Assembly: GCF_008704395.1 (NCBI RefSeq)
Contig: NZ_CP023695.1
Coordinates: forward strand, 5,952,001 to 6,016,000
Length of the DNA stretch: 64,000 nucleotides
Direction: 5' to 3'
From: Streptomyces alboniger
GTDB taxonomy: Bacteria > Actinomycetota > Actinomycetes > Streptomycetales > Streptomycetaceae
A program made the position numbers and the translations under genes. Positions 26,208 to 34,706 of the stretch are shown here, piece after piece. The notes below the pieces were generated by a model. It had not been told where the DNA came from, made no database searches, and saw nothing but the letters and a program-made list of their open reading frames with translations. Within the stretch, counting starts at the first letter, position 1, and every line of letters begins with the position of its first letter.

Positions 26208-29111
26208 ATGACCGAGACGACGAGCGGCCCGGCACGAGGTTCCCGCGCCAAGGGATCCAAGGCCAGCAAGGGTCTGCGCATCGAGCGCATCCACACGACC
26301 CCCGGCGTGCATCCGTACGACGAGGTGGTCTGGGAGCGCCGTGACGTCGTCATGACCAACTGGCGCGACGGCTCGGTCAACTTCGAGCAGCGTGGCGTCG
26401 AGTTCCCCGACTTCTGGTCGGTGAACGCGGTCAACATCGTCACCAGCAAGTACTTCCGCGGGGCCGTTGGTACCCCGCAGCGAGAGACCGGCCTCAAGCA
26501 GCTGATCGACCGCATCGTGAAGACCTACCGCAAGGCCGGCGAGGACTACAGCTACTTCGCCTCGCCCGCCGACGCCGAGATCTTCGAGCACGAACTGGCG
26601 TACGCCCTCCTGCACCAGATCTTCAGCTTCAACTCTCCGGTCTGGTTCAACGTCGGTACGCCCCAGCCGCAGCAGGTCTCCGCCTGCTTCATCCTGGCCG
26701 TCGACGACTCCATGGAGTCGATCCTCGACTGGTACAAGGAAGAGGGCATGATCTTCAAGGGCGGTTCCGGCGCCGGCCTGAACCTCTCCCGGATCCGTTC
26801 CTCCAAGGAACTGCTCTCCTCCGGAGGCAACGCCTCGGGTCCCGTCTCCTTCATGCGCGGTGCCGACGCCTCCGCCGGAACGATCAAGTCCGGTGGCGCC
26901 ACGCGCCGCGCGGCCAAGATGGTCATCCTCGACGTCGACCACCCCGACATCGAGGGCTTCATCGAGACCAAGGTCAAGGAAGAGGAGAAGATCCGCGCCC
27001 TGCGCGACGCGGGCTTCGACATGGACCTGGGCGGCGACGACATCACGTCCGTCCAGTACCAGAACGCCAACAACTCGGTCCGCGTGAACGACGAGTTCAT
27101 GAAGGCCGTGGAGTCCGGCTCCAAGTTCGGCCTGCGCGCCCGGATGACCGGCGACGTCATCGAGGAGGTCGACGCCAAGTCGCTCTTCCGCAAGATGGCC
27201 GAGGCCGCCTGGGCCTGCGCCGACCCCGGCATCCAGTACGACGACACCATCAACGCCTGGCACACCTGCCCGGAGTCCGGCCGGATCAACGGCTCGAACC
27301 CGTGCAGCGAGTACATGCACCTGGACAACACGTCCTGCAACCTCGCCTCGCTGAACCTGATGAAGTTCCTGAAGGACGACGGCAAGGGCACCCAGTCCTT
27401 CGACGCCGAGCGCTTCTCGAAGGTCGTCGAGCTGGTCATCACCGCGATGGACATCTCGATCTGCTTCGCGGACTTCCCGACCCAGAAGATCGGCGAGAAC
27501 ACCCGCGCCTACCGCCAGCTGGGCATCGGCTACGCCAACCTCGGCGCCCTGCTCATGGCCACCGGTCACGCGTACGACTCCGACGGCGGCCGTGCCCTCG
27601 CCGGGGCCATCACGTCGCTGATGACGGGCACCTCGTACAAGCGTTCCGCCGAGCTGGCCGCGGTCGTCGGTCCCTATGACGGCTACGCCCGCAACGCCAC
27701 GCCGCACAAGCGCGTCATGAAGCAGCACGCCGACGCCAACGCCTCGGCGATCCGCGTCGACGACCTGGACACGCCGATCTGGGCCGCCGCCACGGAGGCC
27801 TGGCAGGACGTGATCCGCCTCGGTGAGAAGAACGGTTTCCGTAACTCCCAGGCGTCCGTCATCGCCCCGACCGGCACCATCGGTCTCGCGATGTCCTGCG
27901 ACACCACGGGCCTGGAGCCCGACCTCGCCCTGGTGAAGTTCAAGAAGCTCGTCGGCGGCGGCTCGATGCAGATCGTCAACGGCACCGTGCCGCAGGCCCT
28001 GCGCCGCCTGGGCTACCAGGAGGAGCAGATCGAGGCGATCGTCGCCCACATCGCCGAGAACGGCAATGTGATCGACGCCCCGGGCCTGAAGACCGAGCAC
28101 TACGAGGTCTTCGACTGCGCCATGGGTGAGCGCTCCATCTCCGCGATGGGCCACGTCCGCATGATGGCCGCGATCCAGCCGTGGATCTCGGGCGCCCTCT
28201 CCAAGACGGTCAACCTCCCGGAGACCGCCACCGTCGAGGACGTCGAAGAGGTCTACTTCGAGGCCTGGAAGATGGGCGTCAAGGCGCTCGCCATCTACCG
28301 CGACAACTGCAAGGTCGGCCAGCCGCTCTCCGCCAAGAAGAAGGAGGCGGAGAAGACCGAGATCACCGAGAAGGCCGAGGACACGATCCGCGCCGCGGTC
28401 GAGAAGGTCGTCGAGTACCGCCCGGTCCGCAAGCGCCTCCCCAAGGGCCGTCCCGGCATCACCACCTCCTTCACGGTGGGCGGCGCCGAGGGGTACATGA
28501 CCGCCAACTCCTACCCCGACGACGGTCTGGGCGAGGTCTTCCTGAAGATGTCCAAGCAGGGCTCCACCCTCGCGGGCATGATGGACGCCTTCTCGATCGC
28601 CGTCTCGGTCGGTCTGCAGTACGGCGTGCCCCTGGAGACGTACGTTTCCAAGTTCACGAACATGCGCTTCGAGCCGGCCGGTATGACGGACGACCCGGAC
28701 GTGCGGATGGCGCAGTCGATCGTCGACTACATCTTCCGCCGCCTGGCGCTGGACTTCCTGCCCTTCGAGACGCGCTCCGCGCTCGGCATCCACTCCGCCG
28801 AGGAGCGTCAGCGTCACCTGGAGACGGGTTCGTACGAGCCGTCGCTCGACGACTCCGAGGTCGACGTCGAGGGGCTGGCCCAGTCGGCTCCGCGGCAGAC
28901 CGAGTCGCTGAAGGCGGTCGCCACGCCGAAGGCTGAGGCCGAGGCGGCCAAGCCCGCCCCGCAGCAGGCGCACACCAGCGCCGAGCTGGTCGAGATGCAG
29001 CTGGGCATCCAGGCCGACGCGCCGCTGTGCTTCTCCTGCGGTACGAAGATGCAGCGGGCAGGCTCCTGCTACATCTGCGAGGGCTGCGGCTCCACCAGCG
29101 GTTGCAGCTGA
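26208..29111 (+). CDS. nrdJ: Vitamin B12-dependent (class II) ribonucleotide reductase NrdJ
   Basis: NrdJ reduces ribonucleotides to deoxyribonucleotides using adenosylcobalamin, with no need for oxygen. The 967-residue protein starts at ATG 26208 (ribosome-binding site GGGAGG). It has FNSPVWFNVGTPQPQQVSAC with an active-site cysteine, KGGSGAGLNLSRIRS, NPCSEYMHLDNTSCNLASLN with further catalytic residues, and APTGTIGLAMSCDTTG. The C-terminal redox and zinc tail is CFSCGTKMQ and SCYICEGCGS. An Ala/Glu/Lys-rich linker precedes that tail. Length matches Streptomyces class II enzymes. Codon use is strongly biased to C-ending codons, as in highly expressed genes. Tandem terminators follow. Confidence 0.98.
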   Translation: MTETTSGPARGSRAKGSKASKGLRIERIHTTPGVHPYDEVVWERRDVVMTNWRDGSVNFEQRGVEFPDFWSVNAVNIVTSKYFRGAVGTPQRETGLKQLIDRIVKTYRKAGEDYSYFASPADAEIFEHELAYALLHQIFSFNSPVWFNVGTPQPQQVSACFILAVDDSMESILDWYKEEGMIFKGGSGAGLNLSRIRSSKELLSSGGNASGPVSFMRGADASAGTIKSGGATRRAAKMVILDVDHPDIEGFIETKVKEEEKIRALRDAGFDMDLGGDDITSVQYQNANNSVRVNDEFMKAVESGSKFGLRARMTGDVIEEVDAKSLFRKMAEAAWACADPGIQYDDTINAWHTCPESGRINGSNPCSEYMHLDNTSCNLASLNLMKFLKDDGKGTQSFDAERFSKVVELVITAMDISICFADFPTQKIGENTRAYRQLGIGYANLGALLMATGHAYDSDGGRALAGAITSLMTGTSYKRSAELAAVVGPYDGYARNATPHKRVMKQHADANASAIRVDDLDTPIWAAATEAWQDVIRLGEKNGFRNSQASVIAPTGTIGLAMSCDTTGLEPDLALVKFKKLVGGGSMQIVNGTVPQALRRLGYQEEQIEAIVAHIAENGNVIDAPGLKTEHYEVFDCAMGERSISAMGHVRMMAAIQPWISGALSKTVNLPETATVEDVEEVYFEAWKMGVKALAIYRDNCKVGQPLSAKKKEAEKTEITEKAEDTIRAAVEKVVEYRPVRKRLPKGRPGITTSFTVGGAEGYMTANSYPDDGLGEVFLKMSKQGSTLAGMMDAFSIAVSVGLQYGVPLETYVSKFTNMRFEPAGMTDDPDVRMAQSIVDYIFRRLALDFLPFETRSALGIHSAEERQRHLETGSYEPSLDDSEVDVEGLAQSAPRQTESLKAVATPKAEAEAAKPAPQQAHTSAELVEMQLGIQADAPLCFSCGTKMQRAGSCYICEGCGSTSGCS

Positions 29112-29118
29112 TCCGGGG

Positions 29119-29160
29119 GGTCAGCCTCCTGAAGCCGGCTGACGGCTCAGGAGGCTGACC
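29119..29160. terminator. Terminator hairpin 1 after nrdJ
   Basis: GGTCAGCCTCCTGA at 29119-29132 pairs perfectly with 29147-29160. The 14 nt loop contains AGCCGGCT, which can form a small inner stem. It begins 7 bp after the nrdJ stop. Confidence 0.85.
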
Positions 29161-29165
29161 GCTCA

Positions 29166-29198
29166 CGAAGGGGACCGGCGCCGTGCCGGTCCCCTTCG
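29166..29198. terminator. Terminator hairpin 2 after nrdJ
   Basis: CGAAGGGGACCGGC at 29166-29179 pairs perfectly with 29185-29198 around a 5 nt loop. It is 5 bp after the first hairpin and 57 bp from the convergent terD-like stop, so the two hairpins form a back-to-back terminator. Confidence 0.85.
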
Positions 29199-29254
29199 GC
29201 GTGCCTGGCACCAGGTTTCGGCGTGTCCCGCGTCAGGTGTCGGCGTGCCCGGTG

Positions 29255-29782
29255 TCAGATTTTGGCGCCCATGAGGGAGGCGAATTCCGTCGGACCGGCG
29301 TCGAAGCCGCGGATGACCTCGCGGAACGACCACGCCCCGGACTCGTCCCTGGTGAACTCGGCGACGGTGGAGGCCGTGTGCGCGGCGACGTCGGCCAGAT
29401 CGCTCTGTGCCAGCTCCGTGTAGCCCTCGCGGATCCTCACCGTGGTGTTCGGGATGTCGCCGAACACCCTCTGTCCTTCCTGCTGTTGGATCGCGACGCC
29501 CACCACCACGCGCGTGTACGTGGGCGCGAGCCGGTCCAGCTCCAGGACCATGACCTCGTCGAAGCCGAAGCCCTGGCCCGTCCTGCTGTCGCGGTTGAGG
29601 GTGATCGTGCCGTCGGGGGAGCGACTGTCGAAGTGCACGAGGTAGACGGGGTTTCCGTACGGAGCGTCCGACGCGTACGTGGCGGCGATGATGTCGAGGT
29701 CGTTGGGAGAGGAACCGGCAGGGCTCGGGTCCCACTTGAGACCGACTTCGACCTTCTCGATTCCCTTGCTGACACTGCTCAC
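29255..29782 (-). CDS. TerD-family protein
   Basis: A 175-residue member of the TerD family (tellurite resistance/stress proteins that bind calcium). GTG 29782 starts VSSVSKGIEKVEVGLKWDP and has ribosome-binding site GGAGGGGGAAG. Motifs are NDLDIIAATY, the HFDSRSPDGTI stretch and the Asp-rich loop region around TGQGFGFDEVMVLELDRL, then EFTRDESGAWSFREVIRGFD. It stands alone, without the other ter genes, so tellurite resistance itself is unlikely. Streptomyces has several such paralogues linked to development and stress. It is convergent with nrdJ and divergent from the acetyltransferase gene. Confidence 0.92.
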   Translation of the reverse strand: MSSVSKGIEKVEVGLKWDPSPAGSSPNDLDIIAATYASDAPYGNPVYLVHFDSRSPDGTITLNRDSRTGQGFGFDEVMVLELDRLAPTYTRVVVGVAIQQQEGQRVFGDIPNTTVRIREGYTELAQSDLADVAAHTASTVAEFTRDESGAWSFREVIRGFDAGPTEFASLMGAKI

Positions 29783-29949
29783 TGGGCTTCCCCCTCCTCG
29801 TGACCTGGCACTGCCGTTCCGCCAGGATGTCCCACCCACACGCTACGGCGCATGACTGACAACGGTGTAGCGTCCCTGGCCAGGAGCGCGCAACAGCACG
29901 GCGGCCCACGCAGATTGGCGCTCGCCGCGGCTACGGAGATCATTGCCCC

Positions 29950-30774
29950 ATGACATGGAACGGGGAAGAACTGGATTTCGACGCCTATCTGGCGAGACTC
30001 GGGCACACGGGGGAGACGAAGCCGGATCTGCACACTCTGCGCGCGCTCCACAGGGCGCATGTGGCGGCGATCCCCTTCGAGAACCTCGAAATGATGCTCG
30101 GGCGACCGGTCCCGCTGGATCTCGCGGCGTTGCAGGACAAGATGGTGCGCAGGCGGCGGGGCGGCTACTGCTACGAACAGAACCTGCTCTTCGCGGCGGC
30201 CCTCGAACGTATCGGCTTCGACGTCATCGGACTTGGGGCACGCGTGCGGGCCGGAGCCTCCACCACGCGCGCGGTTACGCACATGCTCCTCAAGGTCGAG
30301 GCGGACGGGGAGGAGTGGCACTGCGATGTCGGCTTCGGCGCCGACGGGCTGCTCGAGCCGATCCGGCTGCGCGACGGGGTGGAAGCGCGGCAAGGAGATT
30401 GGCGTTACCGGATCGACCGCGAGGGCGACGAGGGCCCGCTGGTCCTGCGGACGTGGCGTTCCGACGGGTGGTTCGATCTGTACGCCTACACCCTTGAGCG
30501 GCGTCTACCCGTCGACTACGTAGTGATGAACCACTACACGTCGACCCACCCCAGGTCGTCCTTCATACGACAACCGGTGGTGCAGAAGGCCGCTCCGGAG
30601 GCGCGTCGCAGGCTTGTGGGCGATCAGCTGAGCGTGACGCACCCGGACGGCTCGGTGGTTCAACAGAGCGTTCCTGTGGGCGAATTGGCGGGATTTCTCG
30701 CTCGCAAGTTCGGTATTGAGCTGGATGCCGACGATTCGGCCGAGCTGATCAGGGTGCACTACGCCGGAGCATGA
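29950..30774 (+). CDS. Arylamine N-acetyltransferase
   Basis: An NAT-family enzyme that transfers acetyl from acetyl-CoA to arylamines or hydrazines, or that acts on aromatic amine intermediates. The 274-residue protein has the catalytic triad: Cys in RRRGGYCYEQN (near residue 76), His in AVTHMLLKV, and Asp in WHCDVGFGAD. The N-terminal segment LRALHRAHVAAIPFENLEMM is diagnostic. The length is normal. It is 33 bp upstream of the next gene and likely co-transcribed with it. No polyketide or natural-product genes adjoin, so a metabolic or detoxification role is more likely than AHBA-type amide synthesis. Confidence 0.95.
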   Translation: MTWNGEELDFDAYLARLGHTGETKPDLHTLRALHRAHVAAIPFENLEMMLGRPVPLDLAALQDKMVRRRRGGYCYEQNLLFAAALERIGFDVIGLGARVRAGASTTRAVTHMLLKVEADGEEWHCDVGFGADGLLEPIRLRDGVEARQGDWRYRIDREGDEGPLVLRTWRSDGWFDLYAYTLERRLPVDYVVMNHYTSTHPRSSFIRQPVVQKAAPEARRRLVGDQLSVTHPDGSVVQQSVPVGELAGFLARKFGIELDADDSAELIRVHYAGA

Positions 30775-30807
30775 CCCGGGCCGCGCGCCGCGCCGTACGA
30801 TGGCGCG

Positions 30808-31413
30808 GTGCTGGTCAAGTGGATTCGCTGCACCGTGGTGGACCGTCGGGGGTTCGAGCGAGGGCAGCGAAAGTGGGCGGGGCTTTTGGGTGAGCCGGGG
30901 TTCCGGGGGCAGGGCGGGGGGTGGAGTCGAGAGCGGGCGGGTGTCGCCCATGTCTTCGCCTTCTGGGAGAGCCGCGCCTTCTACGACTCCTTCATGGCCC
31001 GCTCGCACGACCGTCTGGCGGCCGCGCAGGGGGGCACGTACAAAGATCTTCAGGCCAAGCTCTTCGATCACCGTTTCGACGTGAAGACGGGGTTCGAGCC
31101 GCGCTTCACGGACGCCGACGTGGTGCGCGTCGCGCACTGCCGGGTCCGTGAGGAGCGTGTGGATCACTTCGCCCTGATGCAGGAGAAGGTCTGGAATCCG
31201 GCGATGGCGGGATCGCCCGGAATGGTGCGCGGGCTCTTCGGCGAGGCGCCCGGACATGAATTCCTCGTGCTCTCCATGTGGCAGTCCGCCGCCGAGCACG
31301 GCAAGTACCGCGTCGAACGGGTGGAGCGTCTCTCGTTGCGCGCGCAGACGGACGCCGATGTCTCCGCTCTCGCCGGGGACATCGTGCAGTTGGAGCCGTC
31401 GTGGACGGTGTGA
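30808..31413 (+). CDS. YdbC-family (DUF4937) protein
   Basis: A 201-residue protein of the YdbC/DUF4937 type, probably built of two ferredoxin-like (dimeric alpha-beta barrel) halves. Each half carries a similar pattern: MLVKWIRCTVVDRRGFERGQ with HVFAFWESRAFYDSFM, then VVRVAHCRVREERVDHFALM with FLVLSMWQSAAEHGKY. No enzymatic function is established for the family. GTG start without a strong ribosome-binding site. It follows the acetyltransferase by 33 bp. A 25-bp tandem duplication covers its last codons and stop. Confidence 0.78.
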   Translation: MLVKWIRCTVVDRRGFERGQRKWAGLLGEPGFRGQGGGWSRERAGVAHVFAFWESRAFYDSFMARSHDRLAAAQGGTYKDLQAKLFDHRFDVKTGFEPRFTDADVVRVAHCRVREERVDHFALMQEKVWNPAMAGSPGMVRGLFGEAPGHEFLVLSMWQSAAEHGKYRVERVERLSLRAQTDADVSALAGDIVQLEPSWTV

Positions 31414-31441
31414 GTCGGAGCCGTCGTGGACGGTGTCAGTC
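31392..31441. repeat. 25-bp tandem duplication over a stop codon
   Basis: The segment starting GGAGCCGTCGTGGACGGTGT occurs at 31392-31416 and again at 31417-31441 with one mismatch. The first copy contains the TGA stop of the YdbC-family gene; in the second the same position reads TCA. Confidence 0.9.
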
Positions 31442-31501
31442 CGTGGCGCGGGCCAGGTGGTCCTGGGGTCGCAGCGGGTCACGTGCGGGCCGGGGCCGCC
31501 G

Positions 31502-32227
31502 TCACCGTCTGGTGAACGCCCCCGCGCGTGCGGCGGCGACGGCAGCCGCCGCCGACTGGTCGGCGAGAGCCGTGTCGATCGGTTCGCGGGTGATGAATAC
31601 GCGGAGCAGCAGAGGTGCCGTCACGGCACGCACGAGCGCCGCGGGGTCGATGTCCGGGGCTGCCTCACCGCGCTCCACCGCGCGGGCGACGACTGCCTCG
31701 CAGCGGCTGAACCGTTCGGCATAGAAGGCGTGGAGGGCTTTGGCGGCCCGTTCCGACTGGAAGGCCGCGGCGATGAACGCGGTGGGTGCCGCGGCCGCCA
31801 CCTCGTCGGTGAAGGAGTCGACCACCTCCCGGGCCAGTTCGCGCAGATCCCCCTCCAGACTGCCGGTGTCCGGCGCGGTCCATGTGTCCTCGCCCGCCAT
31901 GTCCAGGGCGTCGGCGACCATCCCTTCGAGGCCGCCCCAGCGGCGGTACAGCGTGGTCTTGTGGACGCCCGAGTGATCGGCGACGTACTCGACGGTGAGA
32001 CCGGGGTAGCCGTGGTCGGCGAGACCGCTCAGCACGGCGTCGCGGACGGCGGCACGGGTGCGGGCCGTGCGGCCGCCGGGGCGACGGGTGCCGGGGGCGG
32101 CCGTCGCCCCCGCCGACTCGTCCCCGTCTCCGCCTGACCGGCTCAGCCGTTCCTTCCCCTCGGGTGCGCGCTGCTCGGTGCCGCGTACTCGACCGCTCTG
32201 ACCAGCGGCAACACGTTTGTCGGTCAT
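31502..32227 (-). CDS. TetR/AcrR-family regulator, divergent to the ABC-F gene
   Basis: A 241-residue TetR-type repressor. A disordered charged N-terminal extension of about 60 residues precedes the helix-turn-helix (AVRDAVLSGLADHGYPGLTVEYVADHSG split, with recognition helix HKTTLYRRWGG). The ligand-binding domain follows (FTDEVAAAAPTAFIAAAFQS, then FSRCEAVVARAVERGE). The ATG at 32227 has ribosome-binding site AGAGGGG. It is transcribed away from the ABC-F gene, and the space between holds two copies of a palindromic operator, so it likely represses both itself and the ABC-F gene until a ligand binds. Confidence 0.93.
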   Translation of the reverse strand: MTDKRVAAGQSGRVRGTEQRAPEGKERLSRSGGDGDESAGATAAPGTRRPGGRTARTRAAVRDAVLSGLADHGYPGLTVEYVADHSGVHKTTLYRRWGGLEGMVADALDMAGEDTWTAPDTGSLEGDLRELAREVVDSFTDEVAAAAPTAFIAAAFQSERAAKALHAFYAERFSRCEAVVARAVERGEAAPDIDPAALVRAVTAPLLLRVFITREPIDTALADQSAAAAVAAARAGAFTRR

Positions 32228-32288
32228 GACTCGCCCCTCTCTGACGTCCCGTGCCGGGACGTCTGTCCGCCCCACTCCCGGGGGGATT

Positions 32289-32310
32289 TATCGCAACCGC
32301 TGTTGCGTTA
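32289..32310. promoter_or_regulatory. TetR operator copy 1
   Basis: TATCGCAAC, spacer CGCT, GTTGCGTTA: an inverted repeat with 9-bp arms and one mismatch. The same design recurs 48 bp away at 32337-32358. Confidence 0.7.
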
Positions 32311-32336
32311 GCCCGCGCAGTCTGTCACGCTCACTT

Positions 32337-32358
32337 TAACGCGACGATGGTTGCGTTT
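32337..32358. promoter_or_regulatory. TetR operator copy 2
   Basis: TAACGCGAC, spacer GATG, GTTGCGTTT: 7 of 9 arm positions pair, and its arms match copy 1 (consensus TAACGCAAC). It ends 31 bp before the proposed ABC-F start, so bound repressor would block that promoter. Confidence 0.65.
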
Positions 32359-32389
32359 GATGGATGTGGTTTCGAAACCGGGGGTGCCC

Positions 32390-34000
32390 TTGCCTACTCA
32401 GATCTCTCTGCACGGCGTGACCAAGGCCCGTGGCGAGCGGCTGCTGTTCGACGGCGTGTCCCTCGCGGTCAGGCCGGGCGAGCGCATAGGCGTCGTGGGT
32501 GAGAACGGCGCGGGCAAGTCCACGTTGCTGCACCTGATGTCCGGCGACGAACAACCCGACGAGGGTGAGGTAGTGACCGTCGCCGAGCAGGGGGCGGGTT
32601 TGCTCGCGCAGACTCCCCAGCTGCCCGCGGACCGCCGGGTCGGGGACGCGATCGACGCTGCACTCGCCGAGCTGCGGTCCATGGAGCGGCGGCTGCGCGA
32701 TCTCGAAGCCGGGCTCGGCTCCGCCACCGGACAGGCGCTGGGGGAGTACGGCGATCTGCTCACCGCTTTCGAACTGCGCGGCGGCTATGAGGCGGACGCG
32801 CGCGTGGACAAGGCGATGCACGGCCTCGGGCTCGGACGCATCGGCAAGGACAGGACCCTTGGCAGCCTGTCCGGCGGCGAACAGGCACGGCTGGGCCTGG
32901 CCTGCCTGATCGCGGCCGCGCCGGAAGTCATGCTTCTGGACGAGCCGACCAACCATCTGGACGAGGGGGCGCTGGACTGGCTGGAGGGCGCCTTGACGGC
33001 ACATCGCGGGACGGTCGTCGCGGTCTCCCATGACCGCACATTCCTGGAGCGGGTCGCCACCGCGATCCTCGAAGTGGACGCCGACCGCAGGACAGTGGCG
33101 CGCCATGGCGGCGGCTATCAGGGACTCCTCGCCGAACGGGCAGCCGCCCGCACGCGCTGGGAGCAGGAGTACGCGCGATGGTGCGAGGAGACGAGCCGTC
33201 TCCAGGAGTTCATGGCCACCACCGCCCACGCCGTCGCGGGTGGCCGCGCGATGAAGGACAACAACAAGATGGCGTACGACCGGGCAGGAGGCCGGGTCCA
33301 GGCCTCGGTCGCGAGCCGCGTACGCAACGCGCAGGAGCGGCTGCGCAAACTTCGTGAGCAGCCGGTCCCCAGGCCCCCCGAGCCGTTGAGGTTCGCGGCG
33401 CGGCCCGCGACGGGAGCCGCCGAAGGGGCGCTGGTGACGCTGCGGGACGTGCGCGTGGGCGAGCGGCTCGCCGTGGACGAGCTGACCGTGTCGGCAGGCG
33501 AGCGGTTGCTGATCCACGGAGGTAACGGCGCCGGGAAGTCCACCCTGCTGCGCACCATGGCGGGCGCCCTGGAGCCTGATGAAGGAACTGTCGTCCGCAG
33601 AGGGAGGATCGGCTATCTCGCCCAGGAGATACCGGTAGGGCGACCCGCTGAACGCGTCCTCGAAGTGTTCGGCAAGGGCCTCGGGCTGACCGAGGAGGAA
33701 CAGACGGAAGTGCTGCTGTCATACGGCCTCTTCCGGGACCGCGACCTGCATGTCCCGGTGGGGGCGCTCTCCGCCGGGCAGCGCCGCAGGCTGGCCCTCG
33801 CACGCCTGCTCGCCAGACCCGCGGACCTGCTCCTGCTCGACGAGCCCGCCAATCACCTGGCGCTCGGCCTGGTCGAGGAACTGGAGGCGGCGCTCGATAA
33901 ATGGACAGGCGCGCTGGTCGTCGTCTCGCACGACCGGTTGCTGCGCCGGCGTTTCTCGGGCCGAATACGCCGGATGGAGTCCGGACGGCTACCCGGCTGA
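32390..34000 (+). CDS. ABC-F family ATPase (possible ribosome-protection factor)
   Basis: A soluble protein of 536 residues with two ABC ATPase domains and no membrane segments, the ABC-F arrangement. Domain 1 has GENGAGKST, signature LSGGEQARLGLA and Walker B LLDEPTNHLD. Domain 2 has GGNGAGKST, signature LSAGQRRRLALA and LLLDEPANHL. ABC-F proteins act on the ribosome, and some give resistance to macrolides, lincosamides, streptogramins or pleuromutilins. I chose TTG 32390 (MPTQISLHGVTKARGERLLF) because it has a GGGGG ribosome-binding site and clears the operator that an upstream start would overlap. TetR control suggests inducible resistance. Confidence 0.92.
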   Translation: MPTQISLHGVTKARGERLLFDGVSLAVRPGERIGVVGENGAGKSTLLHLMSGDEQPDEGEVVTVAEQGAGLLAQTPQLPADRRVGDAIDAALAELRSMERRLRDLEAGLGSATGQALGEYGDLLTAFELRGGYEADARVDKAMHGLGLGRIGKDRTLGSLSGGEQARLGLACLIAAAPEVMLLDEPTNHLDEGALDWLEGALTAHRGTVVAVSHDRTFLERVATAILEVDADRRTVARHGGGYQGLLAERAAARTRWEQEYARWCEETSRLQEFMATTAHAVAGGRAMKDNNKMAYDRAGGRVQASVASRVRNAQERLRKLREQPVPRPPEPLRFAARPATGAAEGALVTLRDVRVGERLAVDELTVSAGERLLIHGGNGAGKSTLLRTMAGALEPDEGTVVRRGRIGYLAQEIPVGRPAERVLEVFGKGLGLTEEEQTEVLLSYGLFRDRDLHVPVGALSAGQRRRLALARLLARPADLLLLDEPANHLALGLVEELEAALDKWTGALVVVSHDRLLRRRFSGRIRRMESGRLPG

Positions 34001-34034
34001 CCCGCTCGACTCCGCGCCGATCTAGGGTTTCCGC

Positions 34035-34694
34035 ATGGCACGCCCGCGGCGCATCATCCTGGTCCGGCACGGCGAGTCGGCGGGCAACGCCGACGACACC
34101 GTGTACGAGCGCGAACCCGATCACGCGCTAGCACTCACCGAGACGGGCTGGGCCCAAGCGACGGACGTGGGAGAACGGCTCCGCGAGGTGCTCGGCCAGG
34201 AGCGGGTGAGCGTCTACGTCTCGCCGTACCGCCGCACACACGAGACGCTCCAGGCATTCCGGCTCGACCCCGAGCTGGTGAGGGTGCGAGAGGAGCCGCG
34301 GCTGCGGGAGCAGGACTGGGGCAACTGGCAGGACAGGGACGACGTGCGCCTACAGAAGGCGTACCGGGACGCGTACGGGCACTTCTTCTACCGTTTCGCG
34401 CAGGGCGAGTCGGGAGCCGATGTCTACGACAGGGTGGGGGCCTTCCTGGAGAGCCTCTACCGGAGCTTCGAGGCCCCGGACCATCCGCCCAACGTCCTGC
34501 TCGTCACGCACGGGCTCACCATGCGGTTGTTCTGCATGCGCTGGTTCCACTGGTCGGTGGCCGAGTTCGAATCGCTCTCCAACCCGGGGAACGGGGAAAT
34601 GAGGATGCTGGTGCTGGGCGAGGACGGCAAGTACGCGCTGGACCGGCCGTTTGAACGCTGGCGCGAGCCGGAGCCGTACGGCGTCACCGGATAG
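34035..34694 (+). CDS. Histidine phosphatase family protein (phosphoglycerate mutase-like)
   Basis: A 219-residue histidine phosphatase superfamily enzyme. The RHG motif with the phosphorylated histidine is in IILVRHGESAGNAD, the second histidine is in LLVTHGLTMRLF, and YVSPYRRTHETLQAF holds the phosphate-pocket arginines. The family covers phosphoglycerate mutases and phosphatases acting on sugars, nucleotides and proteins; the sequence does not tell which. It starts 34 bp after the ABC-F gene and 12 bp before the ADP-ribosylglycohydrolase gene, so the last two are probably translated from one message. Confidence 0.93.
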   Translation: MARPRRIILVRHGESAGNADDTVYEREPDHALALTETGWAQATDVGERLREVLGQERVSVYVSPYRRTHETLQAFRLDPELVRVREEPRLREQDWGNWQDRDDVRLQKAYRDAYGHFFYRFAQGESGADVYDRVGAFLESLYRSFEAPDHPPNVLLVTHGLTMRLFCMRWFHWSVAEFESLSNPGNGEMRMLVLGEDGKYALDRPFERWREPEPYGVTG

Positions 34695-34706
34695 AGTGGC
34701 AGGGCG

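Noticed and set aside
26175..28973. 932-codon open frame antisense to nrdJ
   Set aside because: It is a by-product of third-position GC bias in nrdJ. Its composition is Val/Leu/Gly/His/Arg-rich without any motif, and nrdJ is certain.
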